The notes beneath the pieces were generated by a model that was not told the DNA's origin, did not search any database, and saw only the letters and a list, made by a program, of their open reading frames with translations. From the NCBI GenBank assembly GCA_010021705.1, contig RGMU01000120.1, forward strand, positions 1-5,400: a stretch of DNA of 5,400 nucleotides, given 5' to 3'. Numbering within the stretch: the stretch's first letter is position 1; every line of letters begins with the position of its first letter. This stretch comes from Chitinophagia bacterium (GTDB lineage: Bacteria; Bacteroidota; Bacteroidia; Chitinophagales; Chitinophagaceae). Positions 1 through 5,400 of the stretch are shown piece after piece. The translations under genes were made by a program, and so were the position numbers.

Positions 1-463
1 CATGCCGTTAAAAAAGTCAAAAAATATATCTTGCCTGTCTGCTTATTTGGGATATTTTAACACAGACTATGGCACAAACTATATAAGGAACAACGGCATT
101 ATGAACCCTGCTAATGGTAACAATATTACCAATGTATTTAGCGGAGCGGGCAATGCCTATCCCATGTTTGGAACAGGGAATAGCCTTTATGCACAGCTGG
201 GCGTGCTATATACATCTCACAAACCAAACCATAAACTACCCTCTTTGCTGCCCTACATAGCCTACCGCCACTCTAATTATCAAAAGCTGTCAAGCCCGGT
301 AGCGGTGTTAGATGCCGGCATTAACTTAATGCTCAATGACCATAAAGCCAAACTGACGCTCAACTATCAAAGTCGCCCGGTGTTTAAGTATGAATCACCT
401 TCTGTGATAACAAGCAAGGTAAACAACAGCAGTGCTTGGGTACAATATCAACTATTCTTTTAA
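1..463 (+). CDS. Outer-membrane beta-barrel porin, C-terminal part (5' partial)
   Basis: About 153 C-terminal residues of a protein that begins left of the window; the first in-frame ATG (position 2) is probably internal, because a barrel this short would be unusual and no signal peptide follows it. The sequence shows alternating polar/hydrophobic, aromatic-rich strands (roughly residues 61-70, 82-92, 101-111, 114-123 and 144-153, counted from that ATG) with polar loops between them. It ends in WVQYQLFF, and a terminal phenylalanine is the usual signal for the BAM barrel-insertion machinery. The pattern YAQLG, then PYIAYRHSNY, a strand ending NLMLNDHKAKLTLNY, and SRPVF resembles the C-terminus of Bacteroidota porins related to the phosphate-selective OprP/OprO type. 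That match is from memory of the family, so the substrate is unknown. The TAA stop at 461-463 lies inside the 3' end of the convergent mazG-like gene. Confidence 0.72.
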   Translation, partial: MPLKKSKNISCLSAYLGYFNTDYGTNYIRNNGIMNPANGNNITNVFSGAGNAYPMFGTGNSLYAQLGVLYTSHKPNHKLPSLLPYIAYRHSNYQKLSSPVAVLDAGINLMLNDHKAKLTLNYQSRPVFKYESPSVITSKVNNSSAWVQYQLFF

Positions 464-814
464 GGGAACATCTAAATTTAGCTTTTCGTTGGCTAAATGC
501 CTTTCGGCATCACGTTTGGTTTTTTTGTCCATGTTTTTTTGGAGAGCTTCTGTCATATCTACCCCTGTTTGGTTGGCAATGCACAGTAGCACCCATAGCA
601 CATCTGCCAATTCGTCACTTAGTTGCTTTCCCTTGTCCGACTCCTTAAAAGACTGTTCGCCATACTGCCGTACCATAAGCCGAGATAGCTCGCCAACTTC
701 CTCCATGAGTATGCCCAAGTTGGTAAGTTCGTTAAAATAACGCACCCCCACAGTGCGAATCCATGCGTCTATTTGCTGTTGAGCCTGTTTTATTGTTATT
801 TCTTTGCTGTCCAT
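452..814 (-). CDS. MazG-type nucleotide pyrophosphohydrolase
   Basis: A 120-residue all-alpha protein of the MazG/dUTPase-like NTP pyrophosphohydrolase superfamily, which hydrolyses (d)NTPs to NMP and pyrophosphate, usually as house-cleaning of non-canonical nucleotides in the cytoplasm. The Mg-binding signature is visible: EEVGE at residues 38-42 and ELAD at 68-71, giving the family ExxE...ExxD pattern (E39, E42, E68, D71). The length fits the single-domain members rather than full two-domain E. coli MazG. I chose the ATG at 812-814 (MDSKEITIKQ). The frame stays open to 907, but the extra 31 residues (rich in F, Y, C and R) look non-coding and would overlap the start of the divergent moxR gene. 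The last 12 bp, including the TAG stop at 452-454, overlap the porin gene. The exact substrate cannot be read from the sequence. Confidence 0.9.
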   Translation of the reverse strand: MDSKEITIKQAQQQIDAWIRTVGVRYFNELTNLGILMEEVGELSRLMVRQYGEQSFKESDKGKQLSDELADVLWVLLCIANQTGVDMTEALQKNMDKKTKRDAERHLANEKLNLDVPLKE

Positions 815-873
815 TTTGTTTTTCCAAGCAAAATAACGGAAATTACACCGGATTTGAAAAATCCTTGTAAAAC
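815..873. promoter_or_regulatory. Divergent intergenic region between mazG-like gene and moxR
   Basis: This 59-bp gap must hold the start signals for both divergent genes unless they begin inside each other. I find no perfect Bacteroidota -7 element (TAnnTTTG) on either strand. On the - strand TATTTTG occurs close to the mazG start, one base short in the spacer. No Shine-Dalgarno-like purine tract is obvious for either gene. It contains the short inverted repeat listed separately. Promoter function is inferred from the gene layout only. Confidence 0.45.
850..864. repeat. Short perfect inverted repeat GGATTT-GAA-AAATCC
   Basis: Six-base arms (850-855 and 859-864) with a 3-base centre lie 9 bp before the moxR ATG, in the divergent gap. 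It could be a small operator half-site pair or a weak hairpin in the moxR leader. Six-base arms occur easily by chance, so function is unproven. Confidence 0.35.
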
Positions 874-1839
874 ATGTCAAATAATAGAAATGATGTTGAG
901 GCTGCAAAAGAGCTTCAGCAAAAATATATTGCGCTGAAAAAAGCCATTGGTAAAATAATAGTAGGGCAAGAGGACGTAGTAGAAAAAGTGCTAATATCCA
1001 TTTTGTGCAATGGGCACAGCTTACTTGTGGGTGTTCCGGGCTTAGCTAAAACTTTGCTTGTAAAAACCATAGCCGATGTGTTAGACCTGAGTTTTAAGCG
1101 CATTCAGTTTACGCCTGACCTAATGCCAAGCGACATTACAGGGGCAGAAATACTAAACGAAAGCAGGCAGTTTCACTTTGTGAAGGGACCTATATTTGCC
1201 AATATTATTTTGGCAGACGAAATCAACAGAACGCCGCCTAAAACGCAATCTGCCATGTTAGAAGCCATGCAGGAAAGGAATGTAACGGCAGGAGGGCAAA
1301 TTTATAAACTGCCTTCGCCTTTCTTTGTATTAGCCACCCAAAACCCAATTGAGCAAGAGGGTACATACCCCCTACCGGAAGCCCAGCTTGACCGCTTTAT
1401 GTTTATGATAACGCTTGATTATCCTAATTTTGAAGAGGAAGTTACCATTGTGCGCAACACTACGGGGGTAGCTATGGAAGAGCTACCCAAAATTATGAGT
1501 GCGGAAGATATATTGCACTACCAAGACTTGGTAAGACGTGTACCCGTAGCCGACAATGTGCTGGAATATGCAGTTAGACTTGTACAAAAAACACGCCCCG
1601 GTAAGTATAATAACGCCAATGACGCGCTCAAATACATTGCCTACGGTGCCGGACCCCGCGCTTCGCAATACCTCATATTGGGGGCAAAATGCCATGCCTT
1701 GCTAAAAGGTAGCTACTCGCCTGATATTGAAGACGTAAAGGCTGTTGCCATGCCGGTTTTGCTGCACAGGGTATTAAGAAACTATCAAGCTGATACAGAA
1801 GGCATATCACAAACAGACATCATTAAAAAATTGCTATAG
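874..1839 (+). CDS. MoxR-family AAA+ ATPase
   Basis: A complete 321-residue cytoplasmic AAA+ ATPase of the MoxR family, the usual length for the group. Visible motifs in order: GQEDVVEKV near residues 31-39; Walker A GVPGLAKT at 53-60, with Ala in place of the classical Gly before Lys, which I recall as common in MoxR proteins; Walker B IILADE at 111-116, followed by INRTPPKTQSAMLEAMQE; sensor 1 ATQNP at 154-158; then EGTYPLPEAQLDRF, whose R174 is the likely arginine finger. The C-terminal third (about 240-321) fits the AAA lid domain. MoxR ATPases act as chaperones in maturing or inserting cofactors into partner proteins, often with VWA or DUF58 proteins encoded next door. None is present in this window: the mazG-like gene is divergent upstream and a DinB-like gene follows after 4 bp. 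The ATG at 874 gives the normal N-terminus. Family assignment is secure; the partner is unknown. Confidence 0.95.
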   Translation: MSNNRNDVEAAKELQQKYIALKKAIGKIIVGQEDVVEKVLISILCNGHSLLVGVPGLAKTLLVKTIADVLDLSFKRIQFTPDLMPSDITGAEILNESRQFHFVKGPIFANIILADEINRTPPKTQSAMLEAMQERNVTAGGQIYKLPSPFFVLATQNPIEQEGTYPLPEAQLDRFMFMITLDYPNFEEEVTIVRNTTGVAMEELPKIMSAEDILHYQDLVRRVPVADNVLEYAVRLVQKTRPGKYNNANDALKYIAYGAGPRASQYLILGAKCHALLKGSYSPDIEDVKAVAMPVLLHRVLRNYQADTEGISQTDIIKKLL

Positions 1840-1843
1840 TATT

Positions 1844-2311
1844 ATGATATATTTAGAAGACAAATGGGAGTTTATTGAAACCACTTTTTTTGAGCAATTA
1901 GCTACTATTCCACCGGATACTAAGCCCCTTTGGGGCAAAATGAACCTACACCAAATGGTAGAGCACTTGAGCGAATATGTGCAAATAGCGTCAGGCAGGG
2001 TTAGGGAATTTATTGTGGTATCGGAAGAGCAAATGGAAAAAAATCTTGCTTTTTTGGAAAGCGAAAAGCCATTTAAAGAGAATACTCCCAATAGCCTGAT
2101 GCCCACAACCCCGCGTGAACCCTATTTTGCCACACTTGATTTAGCCATACAAGACCTGAAAGACGAATTAGCCTATTTCTTTTGGGCTTATGACGTTACG
2201 CCCTATTTGGCAATAGACAATCCATTTTTTGGACCATTGGATATAGAGCAGCAGATACAACTACTCTATAAGCACTTTAAGCACCACCTCCGTCAATTTG
2301 GAATTAACTAA
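1844..2311 (+). CDS. DUF1569 / DinB-like four-helix-bundle protein
   Basis: A 155-residue soluble protein without a signal peptide. The N-terminal motif PLWGKMNLHQMVEHLSEYV (about residues 28-46) and the C-terminal YKHFKHHLRQFGIN (142-155) are the conserved ends of the DUF1569 group within the DinB/YfiT superfamily. These are four-helix bundles that often bind a metal through histidines. Candidate ligands here are H36, H41, H144, H147 and H148; which of them bind metal cannot be told from sequence alone. The middle (FLESEKPFKENTPNS, then acidic helices) matches the layout I remember for Bacteroidota members. The biochemical role is not known; superfamily relatives include thiol-dependent transferases and hydrolases. 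The gene starts 4 bp after the moxR stop, so the two are probably co-transcribed. It lies two genes before paaZ, which may matter (see findings). Confidence 0.82.
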   Translation: MIYLEDKWEFIETTFFEQLATIPPDTKPLWGKMNLHQMVEHLSEYVQIASGRVREFIVVSEEQMEKNLAFLESEKPFKENTPNSLMPTTPREPYFATLDLAIQDLKDELAYFFWAYDVTPYLAIDNPFFGPLDIEQQIQLLYKHFKHHLRQFGIN

Positions 2312-2324
2312 TCTATAACCAATT

Positions 2325-2345
2325 ATTTACAAATTTGTTGTAAAT
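2325..2345. repeat. 8-bp inverted repeat overlapping an AAATTTG direct repeat
   Basis: ATTTACAA (2325-2332) and TTGTAAAT (2338-2345) are perfect inverted arms around ATTTG. Interlocked with them, AAATTTG occurs at 2331-2337 and again at 2342-2348, 11 bp apart, about one helical turn. The element fills the gap before the T9SS protein gene and overlaps its putative -7 box, so it could be a repressor operator. It could also be a hairpin, but it is AT-rich and has no T tract after it, so a terminator is less likely. Arm length makes chance less likely but does not exclude it in AT-rich DNA. Confidence 0.5.
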
Positions 2346-2348
2346 TTG
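2341..2348 (+). promoter_or_regulatory. Putative Bacteroidota -7 promoter element TAAATTTG
   Basis: TAAATTTG matches the Bacteroidota sigma-ABfr -7 consensus TAnnTTTG exactly and ends 4 bp before the ATG at 2353. No TTG is found 17-23 bp upstream where the -33 element should be (that stretch is ATAACC-like). If the box is used, transcription would start at or next to the ATG, giving a leaderless or nearly leaderless mRNA. The match is seen directly; its use is inferred. Confidence 0.45.
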
Positions 2349-2352
2349 CGGT

Positions 2353-3837
2353 ATGCGTTTACTTATACTTTCTTTTCTTTGCTTATTGGCAAGTTGGCAG
2401 GCTAAGGCAAGCCACATTATGGGGATAGATTTAGGCTATCGCCACATAGCCGTAGACACCTATCAGGTGCGGATGGTAGTATATGCAGATTGTGGAGCAG
2501 CTATCAGAGTAGCTCAGAATTTAGCCACAGCCCATCCATTTATTAAAATATATAAAGGTTCTACCCTATACGACACACTATCTCTATCCATCAATCCAGC
2601 CGATTCGGGACGCGAAATTACCATTCTTTGTACAAGAGTTCCGTCTCAATGCACCAATCTAACCTCTGCCATACAAGGTTATAGAAAATATGAATATTTT
2701 AAGACTGTACGCCTACCCGATACCTCTCGCTATTGGCGTTTTGTTTTTGAAGCTGATTTAGGTTTTGCCTATTTGGCAGGGCGTGTAAGCTATTGCACCA
2801 ATCTGGCAGTATCAGGAACTTATGTTTACTTTGATGATACGCTTAATAATACACAAGGCGCTAACAACACACCCGTATTAAATACGAATATGCCCAATGG
2901 TTTGTGCCTTAATATTCCCAATACCTACAATCCCGATGGTGCAGATGCTGACGGAGATAGTGTTGTTTACTCACTTGCATCCGTAATAGATGCTACCAGC
3001 CATAGCACTGTTACCTATACCACCCCTCTCTCAGGAGCATATCCCATACGCTCTGCCTCCGGCACATTTGCCTTTAACCCAAGAAACGGTATTATCAACT
3101 TTACACCGGACTTGCTGCAAGTGGCTATCATAAAATACAATGTACGCGAATACCGCAGGGGCGTGTTTATTGGCAACAGCGTTAGAGAGCAAGCCCTGAT
3201 AATAAAAGATTGTACTACGCCCGCAGAAGGCGAAATAGACAGTACTTCTGCCGGCTACACCGTAAGCGAACGCGCGCTCTCCGTATGCGATACCACCGGT
3301 GCTTACAGCTTTTTTATCAATCCGCAGGAAGTAGATACGTCTATTAGCATTACCGTTACGCCTTCGGGCTTGCCGTCAGGTGCTGCATTTACTACTATCA
3401 ACAATGGTACGAACCACCCTCATTGCCGTTTTTCATGGACAGGTGCTGTTACTCCGGGCACTTATGGCTTTGATTTGAACTTTGTGGATAATCGTTGCCC
3501 TACACCCATAAATGTGAATAGACATTACACCATTAATGTGCTAACCGGCAGTGCCTGCATACGTGCCGGATTGCCACAAGTGAAAAAAGGCATAACAGAG
3601 GCACTACAAATTTACCCTAACCCTGCTCAAAATCTGCTAAACATAAGTTGCGCTTCGCTACAAACTGAACAAGTCGTTTATGCTATTTATGACCTTTTAG
3701 GTAAAAAAATAAGTGAATTTAATGCCTCAACCAATGCCAATTTTACATATCCGGTAGCATTGCCTCAAGGACAGTACATATTAAAAGCCTCTTTGGCTTC
3801 AGGTAGCTATAACAAATTATTTACCGTTGCCCCTTAA
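2353..3837 (+). CDS. Secreted T9SS cargo protein with N-terminal SHIMG-type domain
   Basis: A complete 494-residue exported protein. Residues 1-19 form a Sec signal peptide (MRLLILSFLCLLASWQAKA) with an AKA signal-peptidase I site, so the mature protein begins SHIMGIDLGY. This start, followed by YQVRMVVYADCG, paired cysteines (SQCTNL, SYCTNL), a GADADGDSVVYSL segment near 196-208 and FAFNPRNGIINFTPD, then YNVREYRRG and IKDC, is the layout of a Bacteroidota surface-protein family usually starting SHIMGG. Acidic D198/D200/D202 could bind calcium. Residues about 295-395 look like an Ig/PKD-type beta module. Residues 417-494 are a type A T9SS sorting domain (YPNP at 421-424, YDLLGKK, LPQGQYILK), which directs export through the outer membrane and surface attachment or release. 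The gene has two tandem stops, TAATAA. Its binding target is unknown, and nothing ties it to paaZ except proximity. Confidence 0.9.
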   Translation: MRLLILSFLCLLASWQAKASHIMGIDLGYRHIAVDTYQVRMVVYADCGAAIRVAQNLATAHPFIKIYKGSTLYDTLSLSINPADSGREITILCTRVPSQCTNLTSAIQGYRKYEYFKTVRLPDTSRYWRFVFEADLGFAYLAGRVSYCTNLAVSGTYVYFDDTLNNTQGANNTPVLNTNMPNGLCLNIPNTYNPDGADADGDSVVYSLASVIDATSHSTVTYTTPLSGAYPIRSASGTFAFNPRNGIINFTPDLLQVAIIKYNVREYRRGVFIGNSVREQALIIKDCTTPAEGEIDSTSAGYTVSERALSVCDTTGAYSFFINPQEVDTSISITVTPSGLPSGAAFTTINNGTNHPHCRFSWTGAVTPGTYGFDLNFVDNRCPTPINVNRHYTINVLTGSACIRAGLPQVKKGITEALQIYPNPAQNLLNISCASLQTEQVVYAIYDLLGKKISEFNASTNANFTYPVALPQGQYILKASLASGSYNKLFTVAP

Positions 3838-3876
3838 TAATCAAAGGCAGTATTTCACACAATTTTTACTAAAATA
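3838..3876 (+). other. 39-bp gap between T9SS protein gene and paaZ
   Basis: The gap begins with a second in-frame TAA (3838-3840) and continues AT-rich to the paaZ ATG. I see no TAnnTTTG box, no hairpin with a T tract and no Shine-Dalgarno match. The lack of a terminator or promoter is compatible with readthrough from the gene upstream, but a degenerate promoter cannot be excluded. Confidence 0.5.
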
Positions 3877-5400
3877 ATGAACCAGACCGCTCTAAAAAAA
3901 TTAAAAAACTACGCACTTGGTGAGTGGGTAGAAAGTGCTAAGGCAAGCGATACGCTTTATAATGCCATTACCGGTGAGCCTTTATATACCGCAGGCAGCG
4001 AAGGCTTGAGCTTTGCAGACATGATGAACTATGCACGCACCGTAGGCGCACCCGCTTTGCGAAAACTAACCTTCCACGAGCGGGGACGTATGCTTAAAGC
4101 CCTTGCCTTTTACCTTTTAGAGCACAAAGAAGCCTTTTATGCTATTAGTAGCTTTACAGGGGCTACCAGAGCCGATTCTTGGGTGGATATAGAAGGCGGC
4201 ATAGGCAATCTGTTCACTTATGCCAGCCTAAGAAGGCAATTCCCTGACGAACGCTTTTATGTGGACGGTGAAACCGTAAAATTATCTAAAAATAACACCT
4301 TTATAGGGCAGCACATTATGGTGCCCCGCGAAGGCGTAGCCATACATATCAACGCCTTTAACTTTCCTGTTTGGGGAATGTTAGAAAAAATAGCCGTTAA
4401 TTTGTTGGCGGGTGTTCCGGCTATCGTAAAACCCGCTACGCTTACCTCTTATCTTACAGAAGCCGTTTTTGAAGCCATTATAGAATCAGGTATTTTCCCT
4501 GAAGGTTCATTACAATTGATATGCGGCTCGGCAAGGGGCATTTTAGACAGTATTCAAAGCCAAGACGTGGTAACCTTTACCGGTTCTGCCTCAACCGGTA
4601 GAAGCCTTAAAGCGCACCCGCGCATTATATCGGAAGCCGTACCGTTTAACATGGAGGCAGACTCGCTCAACTGTTGTATTTTAGGCAGCGATGTATATCC
4701 CGGTATGCCGGAGTTTGATATTTTTATCAAAGAAGTGGTGCGTGAAATGACCACCAAAGCCGGACAAAAATGTACCGCCATTCGCCGTGTAATAGTACCT
4801 GCCGATAGGGTAGAAGATGTACACATTGCACTTGGCAAGCGTTTGCAAGGCACTATAGTAGGCGACCCTTCTATAAAAGAAGTGCGTATGGGACCCTTAG
4901 CCGGCATAGCACAGCGCAATGAAGTGAAGGAAAAAATAGCCCAATTAGCCACGCAGCAAGAGATTATTATTGGCAACCTAAGCGAATATGAAGTCTTGGG
5001 TGCAGATAAAGAAAAGGGTGCATTTATGCCCCCGGTGGTGTTCTACAACAACTCTCCTTTCCACAACACGCTTTGCCATGAGGTAGAAGCCTTTGGACCC
5101 GTATCCACCATAATACCATATAGCCACATAGACGATGCCATTCAGCTATCCCGCATGGGCTTAGGCTCGTTGGTATCAAGCGTAATAACGCAAGACAGCC
5201 GTATTGCGCGTGAAGTGGTGTTGGGCACAGCTACAATGCACGGCAGGATACTGATACTAAACAACGAATGTGCCAAAGAAAGCACCGGGCACGGCTCGCC
5301 CATGCCCATGCTGGTACACGGCGGACCCGGGCGCGCCGGAGGCGGTGAAGAAATGGGCGGCAAGCGAGGCGTAATGCACTATTTGCAGCGCACAGCCCTG
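3877..5400 (+). CDS. paaZ: PaaZ aldehyde dehydrogenase region (3' partial)
   Basis: 508 codons are open to the right edge with no stop. The product is the ALDH domain of PaaZ, the bifunctional enzyme of aerobic phenylacetate degradation. In that pathway the C-terminal MaoC-like hydratase opens oxepin-CoA, and this NADP-dependent domain oxidises the resulting semialdehyde to 3-oxo-5,6-dehydrosuberyl-CoA. Visible features: INAFNFPVWG at 158-167 (oxyanion and active-site loop), VKPAT at 184-188, the cofactor-binding FTGSASTG at 234-241, catalytic base E260 in NMEADSLN, and nucleophile C299 in GQKCTAIRR. E260 and C299 correspond to Glu256 and Cys295 of E. coli PaaZ as I recall them. EAFGPVS follows near 404, and HGSPMPMLVHGGPGRAGGGEE near 472-492 is a PaaZ hallmark. 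The ATG at 3877 is the first in frame after a stop at 3838-3840. The hydratase domain lies beyond the window, so bifunctionality is inferred. No other paa genes are visible. Confidence 0.93.
   Translation, partial: MNQTALKKLKNYALGEWVESAKASDTLYNAITGEPLYTAGSEGLSFADMMNYARTVGAPALRKLTFHERGRMLKALAFYLLEHKEAFYAISSFTGATRADSWVDIEGGIGNLFTYASLRRQFPDERFYVDGETVKLSKNNTFIGQHIMVPREGVAIHINAFNFPVWGMLEKIAVNLLAGVPAIVKPATLTSYLTEAVFEAIIESGIFPEGSLQLICGSARGILDSIQSQDVVTFTGSASTGRSLKAHPRIISEAVPFNMEADSLNCCILGSDVYPGMPEFDIFIKEVVREMTTKAGQKCTAIRRVIVPADRVEDVHIALGKRLQGTIVGDPSIKEVRMGPLAGIAQRNEVKEKIAQLATQQEIIIGNLSEYEVLGADKEKGAFMPPVVFYNNSPFHNTLCHEVEAFGPVSTIIPYSHIDDAIQLSRMGLGSLVSSVITQDSRIAREVVLGTATMHGRILILNNECAKESTGHGSPMPMLVHGGPGRAGGGEEMGGKRGVMHYLQRTAL

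Noticed and set aside
497..540. Plus-strand hairpin ATGCC-TTTC-GGCAT (497-510) followed by two runs of seven T (520-526, 534-540), resembling a terminator for the porin transcript.
   Set aside because: The stem is only 5 bp, the first T run starts 9 bases after it, and the T runs are explained by lysine and asparagine codons of the mazG-like gene on the other strand.
534..542. A AAAAAAC heptamer in the mazG-like gene (minus strand, codons CAA AAA AAC) that matches a -1 frameshift slippery site.
   Set aside because: The zero frame continues normally to a family-typical C-terminus, and no downstream stimulatory structure or extended alternative frame supports programmed shifting.
432..740. Plus-strand open frames at 432-740 and 436-648, continuing past the porin stop.
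   Set aside because: Both are Ser/Cys/Phe-rich antisense shadows of the mazG-like gene, whose catalytic motifs are clear on the minus strand.
815..907. N-terminal extension of the mazG-like protein from an upstream in-frame ATG at 907.
   Set aside because: The 31 extra residues look non-coding, would run into the moxR coding start and lie outside the MazG fold. The ATG at 812-814 gives the expected length.
4554..4976. Minus-strand open frame of 140 codons inside paaZ.
   Set aside because: It lies antisense within the conserved ALDH domain, has no family-like motifs and is a by-product of paaZ codon use.
5142..5363. Minus-strand open frame of 73 codons, rich in Pro and Ser.
   Set aside because: It is the reverse complement of the glycine-rich PaaZ segment near residues 472-492; low complexity and no independent support.

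Overview
The window looks like part of a Bacteroidota (Bacteroidetes) chromosome. Three things point there: a C-terminal type IX secretion (T9SS) sorting domain with a YPNP motif, an N-terminal 'SHIMG' surface-protein domain typical of the phylum, and a perfect match to the Bacteroidota -7 promoter element (TAnnTTTG) just before the gene for that protein. No clear Shine-Dalgarno sequences stand out, which also fits. The order or family cannot be fixed from this sequence.

Layout: (1) 1-463 is the 3' end of an outer-membrane porin gene on the + strand, cut by the left edge. (2) 452-814 on the - strand is a small MazG-type nucleotide pyrophosphohydrolase gene whose 3' end overlaps the porin gene by 12 bp. 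(3) A 59-bp divergent intergenic region separates it from 874-1839, a MoxR-family AAA+ ATPase. Four bases later comes 1844-2311, a DUF1569/DinB-like four-helix-bundle protein. (4) A 41-bp AT-rich gap holds an 8-bp inverted repeat interlocked with a direct repeat and a -7 box. (5) 2353-3837 encodes a secreted T9SS cargo protein. (6) 39 bp later, in the same reading frame, starts a long open frame running off the right edge. It is the aldehyde dehydrogenase half of the PaaZ ring-opening enzyme of aerobic phenylacetate degradation.

The genes from 874 onward share one strand with gaps of 4, 41 and 39 bp, so co-transcription is possible, although the -7 box suggests a separate start before the T9SS gene. 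Functionally the set is mixed: a chaperone-like ATPase, a DinB-fold protein, a surface protein and a catabolic enzyme. The link I would follow up is between the DinB-like gene and paaZ. I saw no RNA genes, CRISPR arrays, insertion sequences or phage genes, and no stretch of 300 bp without a gene. Nothing here is clearly a new system. The most interesting items are the repeat/promoter element at 2325-2348 and the DinB-like/paaZ neighbourhood.
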